Assembly: GCA_022562855.1 (NCBI GenBank)
Contig: JADFON010000167.1
Coordinates: 1 to 5,308, forward strand
Length of the DNA stretch: 5,308 bases
Origin: Candidatus Zhuqueibacterota bacterium
Lineage (GTDB): Bacteria > SM23-31
Reading direction: 5' to 3'
The notes beneath the pieces are model-generated. The model did no database searches. It was not told the DNA's origin and worked only from the letters and a program-made list of their open reading frames with translations. Shown here piece after piece: positions 1-4,917 of the stretch. How positions within the stretch are numbered: position 1 is the stretch's first letter; each line of letters begins with the position of its first letter. The translations under genes were made by a program, and so were the position numbers.

Positions 1-270
1 CCTAAACCGCTTATAACTATGAGTCCAAAAGATGCACAAGACCGGTCAATTGAATCCGGCGATAAGGTAAAAATATATAATGATCGTGGCATTCTGAATT
101 TTGAAGCATTCGTGGATTTCAGCATAAAAGACGGATGTGTTTCAGTGACGAACGGCTGGTGGATATCAGAAGGAGGCACCGTTAATTTTCTGTCTGCAGG
201 ACGGGAAACCGACATGGGATACGGAGCCGCTTTTCATGACAATCTGGTCGAAGTCGAAAAGGTTTCATGA
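1..270 (+). CDS. Molybdopterin oxidoreductase (DMSO reductase family) catalytic subunit, C-terminal end, partial
   Basis: The frame is open from the first base, so this is the 3' end of a longer gene that starts outside the window; the internal ATG at 19 is not its start. The 89 visible residues resemble the C-terminal molybdopterin-dinucleotide-binding domain of DMSO-reductase-family enzymes. Visible landmarks are PKDAQDRSIESGDKVKIYND near the start (the usual 'position-of-Asp, G-D-x-V, N-D-R-G' pattern), then NGWW, then VNFLSAGRETDMGYGAAFHD close to the end. In the family this domain contacts the bis-MGD cofactor, and the enzyme reduces an S-oxide, N-oxide or similar acceptor, or oxidises a substrate. 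The substrate cannot be told from this fragment. Its TGA (268-270) overlaps the ATG of the next gene (267-269), and that gene encodes the matching electron-transfer and anchor module, so the two are almost certainly co-translated subunits of one complex. Confidence 0.88.
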   Translation, partial: PKPLITMSPKDAQDRSIESGDKVKIYNDRGILNFEAFVDFSIKDGCVSVTNGWWISEGGTVNFLSAGRETDMGYGAAFHDNLVEVEKVS

Positions 271-1664
271 TGCAGAAATCATTCATTTTCGACTTAAACA
301 AATGTACCGGCTGTCAGGCGTGCCAATTCGCATGTGAGATCGAGAATCAAACAGTTCCGGGTGAATCGTGGCGCACGATCAATACTTTTAATCCCCAGCA
401 TCATCCCGGTGTTCCGGTTTTTCATTATTCAATGGCTTGTAATCACTGTTTAGATGCCCCATGCATGAAATACTGCCCAGCGCTTGCAATATCGAAGGAT
501 TCTGAAACGGGCGCTGTGAATATAGATCCCTCGAAATGCATCGGTTGTAAGTATTGCTCCTGGGTATGTCCATATGACGCCCCAAAATTCAACACATCTT
601 CCCATATAATGGAAAAATGTACGTTTTGCTCACACCGTTTAAAAGAAAACAGAGACCCCGCTTGTGTTTCCGGGTGCCCTACCGGGGCATTGGGATTTGG
701 CAATTATGAGCAAAAATCATTGTCAAATAACGAATTTTTGCCCGGCTTCCCGGAGACAGGAATCAAACCTGCGATAAAACTTGTTAAGCTGCGCAAGGAT
801 AACGAATACCCACAATTGACATCTTCGAATAGTTCTATTTTAAGTAGTGAACATCAAAAGAAATACATTACCGGTAATGCGAGAAAGATTTCGTTGAAAA
901 ATGAGTGGCCGCTTGCAGTATTTACGCTTGCAGCTTCGGTTTTAGTCGCTCTGCTTTGTGCAGCAATGTTATCCGGTATAACTGTCAATCCGGTCTATTT
1001 CCTGATATCAGGATTTGTGGGCATGAATATAAGCGCCATGCATCTCGGAAAAAAAATAAGGGCGCTTAGGGCGGTGCTCAACTGGAAAAGATCCTGGATC
1101 AGCAGGGAAATCATTCTATTTTCAACCTTTTTGATTTTAGGATTCTTGTATCTTTTGCCTGTTGCATACCTGGGAAACTCCGGATGGATTATAACTGTAA
1201 TCGGTTATGGTGCATTGTTTTCTATGGATAAGGTGTATGATATCCGGGGAAGACTCGGATGGAAAAAATTGCATAGTAGTGGTGTTTTACTCACTTCTTT
1301 GTATTTAGCAGGGGTGTTTTCAGGAACATGGGTAATGATAGGATGGTTTGGATTTTGGAAAATGTTCTTTTATACCATTCGAAAAAACTATTGGAAGAAA
1401 ACAGGCGAAAATCCAAGAATTGTCCTAAGTGTAATACGACTCTTTCTTGGCTTTATATTCCCGATAATCCTATACCAGTTAACAGGAACGAATTATGTAT
1501 TGTTCATTTTTCTTAGCGTACTATCGGGAGAACTGATCGACCGGAGTGAATTTTATCATGAATTTGAATTGCTGACGCCGGAAGTACAAATAAGAAATGA
1601 TCTTGAAATAATGCTAAAAAAAGAATCAAAAAACAGGGGGCGAATGGACCCGGTAATCAGATAA
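267..1664 (+). CDS. Fused DmsB-like four-[4Fe-4S] electron-transfer and DmsC-like membrane-anchor subunit
   Basis: This 465-residue protein combines two subunits that are separate in E. coli DMSO reductase. Residues 1-145 carry 16 cysteines in four groups: 13/16/19/23, 58/61/66/70, 91/94/97/101 and 118/121/133/137. This is the DmsB pattern for four [4Fe-4S] clusters, and none is missing. A linker follows with PGFPETGIKPAIK at 159-171, also typical of DmsB C-termini. From about 214 the protein has roughly eight hydrophobic segments (near 214-234, 240-258, 280-301, 305-320, 336-354, 355-370, 386-404, 408-422). It contains the DmsC-like stretch MHLGKKIRALRAVLNWKRSW (258-277) and DRSEFY (425-430). 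By family knowledge the anchor oxidises quinol and the clusters relay electrons to the molybdenum subunit encoded just upstream. The start is set by the ATGA overlap; a second ATG follows directly at 270. The 3' end overlaps the end of dinB by 8 bp. The cluster-bearing domain should face the same side as the catalytic subunit, but no export signal is visible here. Confidence 0.92.
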   Translation: MMQKSFIFDLNKCTGCQACQFACEIENQTVPGESWRTINTFNPQHHPGVPVFHYSMACNHCLDAPCMKYCPALAISKDSETGAVNIDPSKCIGCKYCSWVCPYDAPKFNTSSHIMEKCTFCSHRLKENRDPACVSGCPTGALGFGNYEQKSLSNNEFLPGFPETGIKPAIKLVKLRKDNEYPQLTSSNSSILSSEHQKKYITGNARKISLKNEWPLAVFTLAASVLVALLCAAMLSGITVNPVYFLISGFVGMNISAMHLGKKIRALRAVLNWKRSWISREIILFSTFLILGFLYLLPVAYLGNSGWIITVIGYGALFSMDKVYDIRGRLGWKKLHSSGVLLTSLYLAGVFSGTWVMIGWFGFWKMFFYTIRKNYWKKTGENPRIVLSVIRLFLGFIFPIILYQLTGTNYVLFIFLSVLSGELIDRSEFYHEFELLTPEVQIRNDLEIMLKKESKNRGRMDPVIR

Positions 1665-2928
1665 CTCCACTAAACCTTGATATAATTTTTTCGCCATATT
1701 TATTTCTTAAACTATCCATTACCGGGAGTATTTCATTTTTTCGATAAGGTTCGTTAAACAAATCTTCCTGGTGAGACGTCAATATGGAATCAAATTGTAA
1801 TGGATATAGTTTTGAGACCGATAACCCTATCAACCTTATCGGTCTGTTTTTTTTATACATTTGCTTGAAAAGTAATTTACCTTCTTCAAAAATTTCCCGG
1901 TCATCCCATATTAAATGCGGGAGAGTTTCCCTGTGTGTATGTGTTTCAAAATCGGAATATCTCAATTTAAAAGTAACTGTTTTGCCTCCAAACCCCCTTT
2001 TCCTCATTCTCCTTCCAACTTTTTGGGACAGTTTCATTAGCATCTTAAAAAAAGTATCATCCTCTCTGACATCTTTTCCAAAGGTGTGCTCATGACCGAT
2101 GGATTTTTCGTTTTCTCTTTGATTTACCGGTATGACTGTAGCAGCGCTTTCTCCACGGGCAATTTTTTTCCAATGTTCCCCATTTTTCCCGAAACATTTC
2201 TTTAAAACATTATCCTTGTCAACTGCTAAATCACCAATCGTATATATCCCGATTTTATGTAATATTTCAGCGGTCTTTTCTCCTATTCCCCATAATTTCT
2301 CAACAGGAAGAGGATATACTTTTTCTTCAATATTAACTTTTGAAATTATCGTTAGACCATCGGGCTTATCCATCCCGGAAGCAAGTTTAGCAAATATCCT
2401 GCTATACGCAATTCCAATCGAACAATTTAAATTTAGTTGTTTGAATATTTGTTTTTTTAATTCCCTGGCTAAATTTATCTCATTACCGTATTTTTGCACC
2501 ACATTCGTTATATCAAGATAAGCTTCATCAATGCTTACCGGTTCAACAACAGGGGTAAAAGTATGAAATATTTCTAATAATTGAACTGCAGCGTAGGTAT
2601 ATTTTTTTCCGTGGGCTTTCAAGTAAATGCCATGAGGGCAACGGCGTTCTGCTTCTGCTATCGGCATTCCGGAGTGTATTCCATACTCCCGTGCTTCATA
2701 TGAACAGGTCGAGACGACTCCCCTTCCTCCCGGTATCCCTCCCACTATAACCGGTTTTCCCTTGAGCAGCGGGTTATCTCTTTGTTCGATTGCTGCAAAA
2801 AAGGCATCCATGTCGATGTGCATTATCAGGCGTACATGTGTATTGTGTTTCTTCCGCGTTTTGTTATTCTCTGCCCCTTTTTTTGCCGGCTCGATATTTT
2901 TTACTGCTTCCGGTGGATGCCATGTCAT
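1657..2928 (-). CDS. dinB: DNA polymerase IV (Y-family translesion polymerase)
   Basis: The 423-residue ORF matches Pol IV over its whole length. The catalytic palm has HIDMDAFF at 37-44 (D39 matches E. coli D8, F44 the steric-gate position) and SIDEAYLD at 132-139 (D134 and E135 match D103 and E104). The little-finger region includes KTVTFKLRYSDF at 316-327. QEDLF at 387-391 fits the QxxLF beta-clamp-binding motif, with 32 residues after it. The enzyme copies past damaged bases with low fidelity and is commonly SOS-induced. The start is uncertain. ATG at 2928 adds about 31 Lys/Asn-rich residues before the usual N-terminus, and the codon aligned with the normal first Met (V32) is GTA, not a start. 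The next ATG is M36 (2823), only three residues before D39. Neither has a strong ribosome-binding site, and a TAA lies in frame 24 nt upstream of the first ATG. It is the last gene of the lexA-led cluster, 37 bp after the small ORF. Parts are very AT-rich (14 G+C in 60 bases at 2401-2460). Confidence 0.95.
   Translation of the reverse strand: MTWHPPEAVKNIEPAKKGAENNKTRKKHNTHVRLIMHIDMDAFFAAIEQRDNPLLKGKPVIVGGIPGGRGVVSTCSYEAREYGIHSGMPIAEAERRCPHGIYLKAHGKKYTYAAVQLLEIFHTFTPVVEPVSIDEAYLDITNVVQKYGNEINLARELKKQIFKQLNLNCSIGIAYSRIFAKLASGMDKPDGLTIISKVNIEEKVYPLPVEKLWGIGEKTAEILHKIGIYTIGDLAVDKDNVLKKCFGKNGEHWKKIARGESAATVIPVNQRENEKSIGHEHTFGKDVREDDTFFKMLMKLSQKVGRRMRKRGFGGKTVTFKLRYSDFETHTHRETLPHLIWDDREIFEEGKLLFKQMYKKNRPIRLIGLSVSKLYPLQFDSILTSHQEDLFNEPYRKNEILPVMDSLRNKYGEKIISRFSGVI
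1815..1854 (+). terminator. Intrinsic terminator of the molybdoenzyme operon, inside the 3' part of dinB
   Basis: AGACCGATAA (1815-1824) pairs perfectly with TTATCGGTCT (1836-1845) across an 11-nt loop. One G and then eight T (1847-1854) follow on the + strand. A 10-bp stem with a T tract is a classic Rho-independent terminator, and it reads only in the + direction because no T tract follows on the - strand. It sits 150 bp past the stop of the anchor-subunit gene and within codons 362-372 of dinB. Sequence support is strong; use in the cell is inferred. Confidence 0.8.
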
Positions 2929-2965
2929 GGTGTTTATAACGTTAATTTCTTACAATACTTTCTAT

Positions 2966-3112
2966 TTATCTTCTATCTTGATTCATGTCATTATTTTGAG
3001 ACTCTTCATGTGTTATTGTTCTGATAGTTACCGTGCTCGATGCTTCTACGGTCACCATCCGATTCCCCAATTTGAAAGAGTGCCGGAATATTTTTTTATC
3101 TATTTTTTTCAT
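2966..3112 (-). CDS. Small 48-residue protein of unknown function, coupled to the upstream gene
   Basis: I do not recognise this protein. The ATG (3112-3110) overlaps the TGA of the upstream 84-residue gene (3111-3109) as ATGA, and the frame runs to TAA at 2968-2966. The N-terminus is strongly basic (MKKIDKKIFRHSFKLGNR, 1-18). A beta-like, Val/Thr-rich stretch follows (MVTVEASSTVTIRTITHEE, 19-37), then a polar tail rich in Asn, Asp and Arg. No cysteine, signal peptide or membrane segment is visible. An internal ATG at residue 19 has a GGGGA five bases before it and could be an alternative start. The main support is the stop-start overlap, the same kind of junction as in the molybdoenzyme operon, and the fit of the frame to nearly all of an otherwise empty 180-bp gap before dinB. 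It may assist its coupled partner or Pol IV, but that is only guilt by association. The main alternative is a chance ORF. Confidence 0.5.
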   Translation of the reverse strand: MKKIDKKIFRHSFKLGNRMVTVEASSTVTIRTITHEESQNNDMNQDRR

Positions 3113-3363
3113 CCGTCCATACAGACGCGGGAAAGCTCCCACGACATATTACTCAAATCGAAAGTCAATTCAAAACAGTCGGGACCGTCTGCCATTACAG
3201 AGAAATGGTAGAACCGGTTTGTTCCCTCATCGCTGACCCAACCGCTGTTGATCTTTGAAACTTTGTATGCGCGTTCATTCCATTTGAACCGCAGCGGCTG
3301 TATTTTACCATGCTGGAACAGCGTAATGACCTCTATCGGCTGAAATACATCTTCGTACATCAT
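3109..3363 (-). CDS. Conserved-looking 84-residue hypothetical protein in the lexA-dinB cluster
   Basis: This is a small soluble protein without signal peptide, membrane segment or cysteine pairs. It reads as a compact, mostly beta fold with many aromatic residues: PIEVITLFQHGKIQPLRFKW (9-28), then a W-N-x-R-x-Y-K-V pattern, then INSGW and TNRFYHFSVMADGPDCFELT (48-67). The arrangement 'P-L-R-F-x-W-x-x-R-x-Y-x-V-x-x-I' followed by W and F/Y-rich strands reminds me of small DUF6504-type proteins, some of which sit near Y-family polymerase genes. That is from memory and not certain. The start is well bounded: ATG at 3363 or the adjacent ATG at 3360, with a TAA in frame four codons further up. 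No clear Shine-Dalgarno is seen, so translation may rely on coupling from the SRPBCC gene 62 bp upstream. The TGA overlaps the ATG of the 48-residue ORF. Confidence 0.78.
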   Translation of the reverse strand: MMYEDVFQPIEVITLFQHGKIQPLRFKWNERAYKVSKINSGWVSDEGTNRFYHFSVMADGPDCFELTFDLSNMSWELSRVCMDG

Positions 3364-3425
3364 GATTGGTACATGTTAACGCGGTGAAACAAAAGAAACT
3401 GTTCATTCCCGGTTTTCAATTATTG

Positions 3426-3818
3426 TTAATTCGAAAATTCTCTTTTCAGGTTTTCAAATTCCCGCAAGAGGGATTCATATTGTCCCTGGAACTCTCCATC
3501 ACTCAAGTCCGGAGGCTGAAACATCGTGAATTGCACAAAACTGTTTCCTCCGGGAAGCTCCAAAACCCTTATAGGGAAAACGCCCATTTGATCTTCCGCA
3601 GGTCCTGCAAACATGTCAACAACCCCGGTATCGTTGTCCGCTTTAATTCGGAAGAACATTTCACCCATTGGCGTAACGACTTTATACTTTCCGCTAACCT
3701 GTTTCAATTCTCTGCAGAATTCAGTCACCCATTTCGGCAAATTTTCAACATCCGATAAATAGGAAAATACCTTCTCTTTCGACGCCGTCAGAACTAATGA
3801 TGCCGTTTTCGAATTCAT
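3426..3818 (-). CDS. SRPBCC/START-fold family protein (polyketide cyclase-like), 130 residues
   Basis: The protein has the SRPBCC layout. An opening strand (SKTASLVLTASKEKVFSYLS) leads into a helix and the family-typical 'V-F-x-Y-L-x-D-x-x-N-L-P-K-W' signature at about 17-30. Central beta strands follow (YKVVTPMGEMFFRIKAD, then VVDMFAGPAEDQMGVFPIRV), and it ends in a long helix (QYESLLREFENLKREF) that would cap the ligand cavity. This fold binds hydrophobic ligands or acts as a cyclase, lyase or chaperone-like domain; no catalytic set identifies a reaction here. I chose the ATG at 3818 over the longer frame starting at 3872 because GGAGGA (3831-3826) lies seven bases before it and the family signature begins just after it. 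It is 107 bp downstream of lexA in the same direction with no terminator visible between them. A link to DNA repair is suggested by context only. Confidence 0.85.
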   Translation of the reverse strand: MNSKTASLVLTASKEKVFSYLSDVENLPKWVTEFCRELKQVSGKYKVVTPMGEMFFRIKADNDTGVVDMFAGPAEDQMGVFPIRVLELPGGNSFVQFTMFQPPDLSDGEFQGQYESLLREFENLKREFSN

Positions 3819-3825
3819 ACTTATT

Positions 3826-3831
3826 TCCTCC
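3826..3831 (-). promoter_or_regulatory. Ribosome-binding site deciding the start of the SRPBCC gene
   Basis: The - strand reads GGAGGA followed by seven bases (AATAAGT) and ATG at 3818. This strong Shine-Dalgarno match favours the 130-residue protein over an 18-residue longer version. Confidence 0.85.
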
Positions 3832-3925
3832 ATATCCTCTGTTTCGCACATACCGGTTCCATCTATCGGCATCGGCAGAATGCCAAGTTTGATCGTTTTA
3901 ATTGTGAGTGTCCTATCGGGGAATC

Positions 3926-4558
3926 TTACATTTTTCGCATGACGGCAACGATTTTTCCTGCAACGCGAAAATCATCGAGGTCTTTCTCTACGATGATAGG
4001 ACCGAATGCCGGATTTGCGGGTTCCAGGCGGACACGGTCGCCTTCGGGGTAATACCGCTTGACCGTGGCTTCATCGCCGATAATTGCGGCAACAATATCG
4101 CCGGGAAAATACTGAGAAGCCGGTTTGCCGAGAACGTAGTCGCCGTGGAATATACCGGCATCTTTCATGCTGTCACCGGTAACGACCAATGCAAATACGC
4201 CGTCAGCTTGAACAAAAGTCGTATCGACGGCAAGGTACCCGTCCAGGTTCTCCTCCGCAAGGATAGGAACGCCGGCTGCAATCCTCCCGACAATAGGGAC
4301 TTTCCGTATGTTGCGGATAATCGAAGCATCTTCTGCCCCGGCAAGCGGGGTCAGTTCAATGCCGCGGGCAAGACCCGGGTCCCGGTTGATATAGCCCTTT
4401 TTCTCCAGGGCATCCAAATGAACTTTCACCCCATTGGTGGATTTAATGCCAAAATTGGATGCAATCTCGCGAAAACTCGGCGGATAACCGCGTCTCACTA
4501 TCTCATCCTTGATAAAATCGAGTACTGCCCGCTGACGGTTTGTCAATCCTATTGTCAT
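3926..4558 (-). CDS. lexA: LexA repressor (SOS regulator, self-cleaving)
   Basis: The 210-residue protein is a complete LexA. The N-terminal winged helix-turn-helix spans about 5-70, with TNRQRAVLDFI (6-16), PPSFREIASNFGI (26-38) and the recognition helix region STNGVKVHLDALEKKGYI (40-57). The C-terminal S24-type peptidase domain has the scissile Ala95-Gly96 in GRIAAGVP, the nucleophile Ser130 in VTGDSM and the general base Lys167 in ATVKRY. The 35- and 37-residue spacings between these sites equal those in E. coli LexA (A84, S119, K156). By family knowledge it represses DNA-damage genes as a dimer and cleaves itself when stimulated by RecA filaments. The start is supported by GGGAGG seven bases upstream. 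It heads a same-strand cluster ending in dinB. The HTH differs from the E. coli type (PSFREIASNFGIKS rather than the P-T-R-A-E-I type), so its operator may be different. The gene is GC-richer than dinB (38 G+C in 60 bases at 4021-4080). Confidence 0.97.
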   Translation of the reverse strand: MTIGLTNRQRAVLDFIKDEIVRRGYPPSFREIASNFGIKSTNGVKVHLDALEKKGYINRDPGLARGIELTPLAGAEDASIIRNIRKVPIVGRIAAGVPILAEENLDGYLAVDTTFVQADGVFALVVTGDSMKDAGIFHGDYVLGKPASQYFPGDIVAAIIGDEATVKRYYPEGDRVRLEPANPAFGPIIVEKDLDDFRVAGKIVAVMRKM

Positions 4559-4565
4559 TGTATTA

Positions 4566-4571
4566 CCTCCC
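4566..4571 (-). promoter_or_regulatory. Ribosome-binding site of lexA
   Basis: The - strand reads GGGAGG with a seven-base spacer before ATG at 4558, which fixes the LexA start. Confidence 0.88.
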
Positions 4572-4584
4572 TTTTAAAGATTGT

Positions 4585-4599
4585 CGGTAAAAAAAACCG
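4585..4599 (-). repeat. Short inverted repeat CGGT-N7-ACCG in the lexA leader
   Basis: CGGT (4585-4588) and ACCG (4596-4599) flank seven A's, or T's on the lexA strand. It lies about 14 bases before the lexA ribosome-binding site. It could be a small leader hairpin or a protein site, but four-base arms are weak evidence. Confidence 0.35.
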
Positions 4600-4618
4600 G
4601 ATTGTTTTTTTAATTTGC

Positions 4619-4657
4619 GAGGTGCCGCGTAGCGGTGGCTACGCCAAAAAACACCTC
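4619..4657 (-). repeat. GC-rich two-part stem-loop in the lexA leader
   Basis: Outer arms GAGGTG (4619-4624) and CACCTC (4652-4657) enclose inner arms GCGTAGC (4627-4633) and GCTACGC (4638-4644) with a four-base loop. All 13 pairs are perfect. The element stands out as GC-rich in an AT-rich intergenic region, and it lies inside the predicted lexA 5' leader. No T tract follows directly on either strand, so it is not an ordinary terminator. It may be a regulatory leader structure or a copy of a dispersed palindromic (REP-like) repeat; no second copy occurs in the window. Confidence 0.6.
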
Positions 4658-4676
4658 ACCAAGCACACTAAACGAA

Positions 4677-4706
4677 CGGTTTCAACAAGATTGTTCAGGT
4701 AAACCG
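4677..4706. repeat. Nested inverted repeat upstream of lexA
   Basis: Outer arms CGGTTT (4677-4682) and AAACCG (4701-4706) enclose inner arms AACAA (4684-4688) and TTGTT (4691-4695), separated by GA. The inner spacing of two bases suits a DNA-binding protein site better than an RNA loop. It lies just downstream of the predicted lexA transcription start. A role as operator is inference. Confidence 0.4.
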
Positions 4707-4767
4707 ATTGTATTTGTTCATATATAAATGATTATTCGGGTATCATAATATACTGTGCTTATGTTCA
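4692..4767. promoter_or_regulatory. Three TGTTCA words across the lexA promoter region (candidate LexA half-sites)
   Basis: TGTTCA occurs at 4692-4697, 4715-4720 and 4762-4767 on the + strand; the first two are TTGTTCA. Starts are 23 and 47 bases apart. The last lies between the -35 and -10 of the lexA promoter. GTTC/GAAC words form the core of LexA boxes in several phyla (GAAC-N4-GTTC in Firmicutes, GTTC-N7-GTTC in Alphaproteobacteria), but neither full pattern is present, so this is only a candidate for autoregulation. Confidence 0.35.
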
Positions 4768-4775
4768 CTTGTCAA
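4747..4775 (-). promoter_or_regulatory. Sigma70-type promoter for lexA
   Basis: On the - strand, TTGACA (4775-4770) is a perfect -35 and TATATT (4752-4747) a close -10 match, with the ideal 17-base spacer. Transcription would start near 4740, giving a leader of about 180 nt before the lexA ATG. The spacer contains TGAACATAAGCAC, in which GTG and CAC face each other eight bases apart. Confidence 0.75.
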
Positions 4776-4779
4776 GAAA

Positions 4780-4793
4780 AAAATGTACATTTT
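4780..4793. promoter_or_regulatory. Perfect 14-bp palindrome AAAATGTACATTTT beside the lexA -35
   Basis: The two 7-base arms match exactly, four bases upstream of the lexA -35. An overlapping pair ATGTA (4783-4787) and TACAT (4796-4800) adds a second symmetric arrangement. It lies between the divergent genes and could be an operator for either. AT-rich palindromes also arise by chance. Confidence 0.4.
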
Positions 4794-4800
4794 GTTACAT

Positions 4801-4917
4801 TACGGCATAAATATTTTTACATTCACCATAATTAGACACCGTAAATTAAAGTCCGGGAACAAATTGGATGAAACTATAGTGAGGAGACATAGCAAACTGT
4901 AATAAAGGATGTCAATC
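4801..4917 (+). other. Remainder of the divergent intergenic region, without a convincing promoter
   Basis: This AT-rich stretch must carry the promoter of the rightward gene, but I see no good -35/-10 pair. TTTACA and TAAATT are 20 bases apart, which is too long. The only clear signal is AAAGGA (4904-4909), a ribosome-binding site eight bases before the ATG at 4918. No coding or RNA gene is evident. Confidence 0.5.

Noticed and set aside
1610-1656. Possible terminator after dinB on the - strand (GGG and CCC before a T-rich run)
   Set aside because: Only three pairs form in the stem, too weak to call.
2762-3236. Overlapping + strand frames opposite the dinB start and the small genes
   Set aside because: Several frames overlap one another, are rich in Phe, Tyr, Cys and Ser as expected of antisense AT-rich DNA, and lack ribosome-binding sites.
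3364-3425. Short - strand frame of about 33 codons starting just after the SRPBCC gene
   Set aside because: It runs into the 84-residue gene in another frame, its ribosome-binding site is too close to the ATG, and its translation shows no pattern.
3366-3758. + strand open frame opposite the SRPBCC gene
   Set aside because: It is antisense to a recognisable family protein that has a strong ribosome-binding site, and it shows no domain of its own.
3819-3872. 18-residue N-terminal extension of the SRPBCC protein
   Set aside because: The shorter start has GGAGGA at ideal spacing, and the extension contains that very site.
4585-4607. CGGT/ACCG hairpin followed by seven T's as a + strand terminator
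   Set aside because: The stem has four pairs with an all-A loop, five bases separate it from the T tract, and no + strand gene ends nearby.
3908-4702. Long + strand open frame of 264 codons opposite lexA
   Set aside because: It lies antisense to an intact lexA with all catalytic residues. Its translation has no family features and the frame runs into the lexA promoter region, so it is a shadow of coding GC structure.
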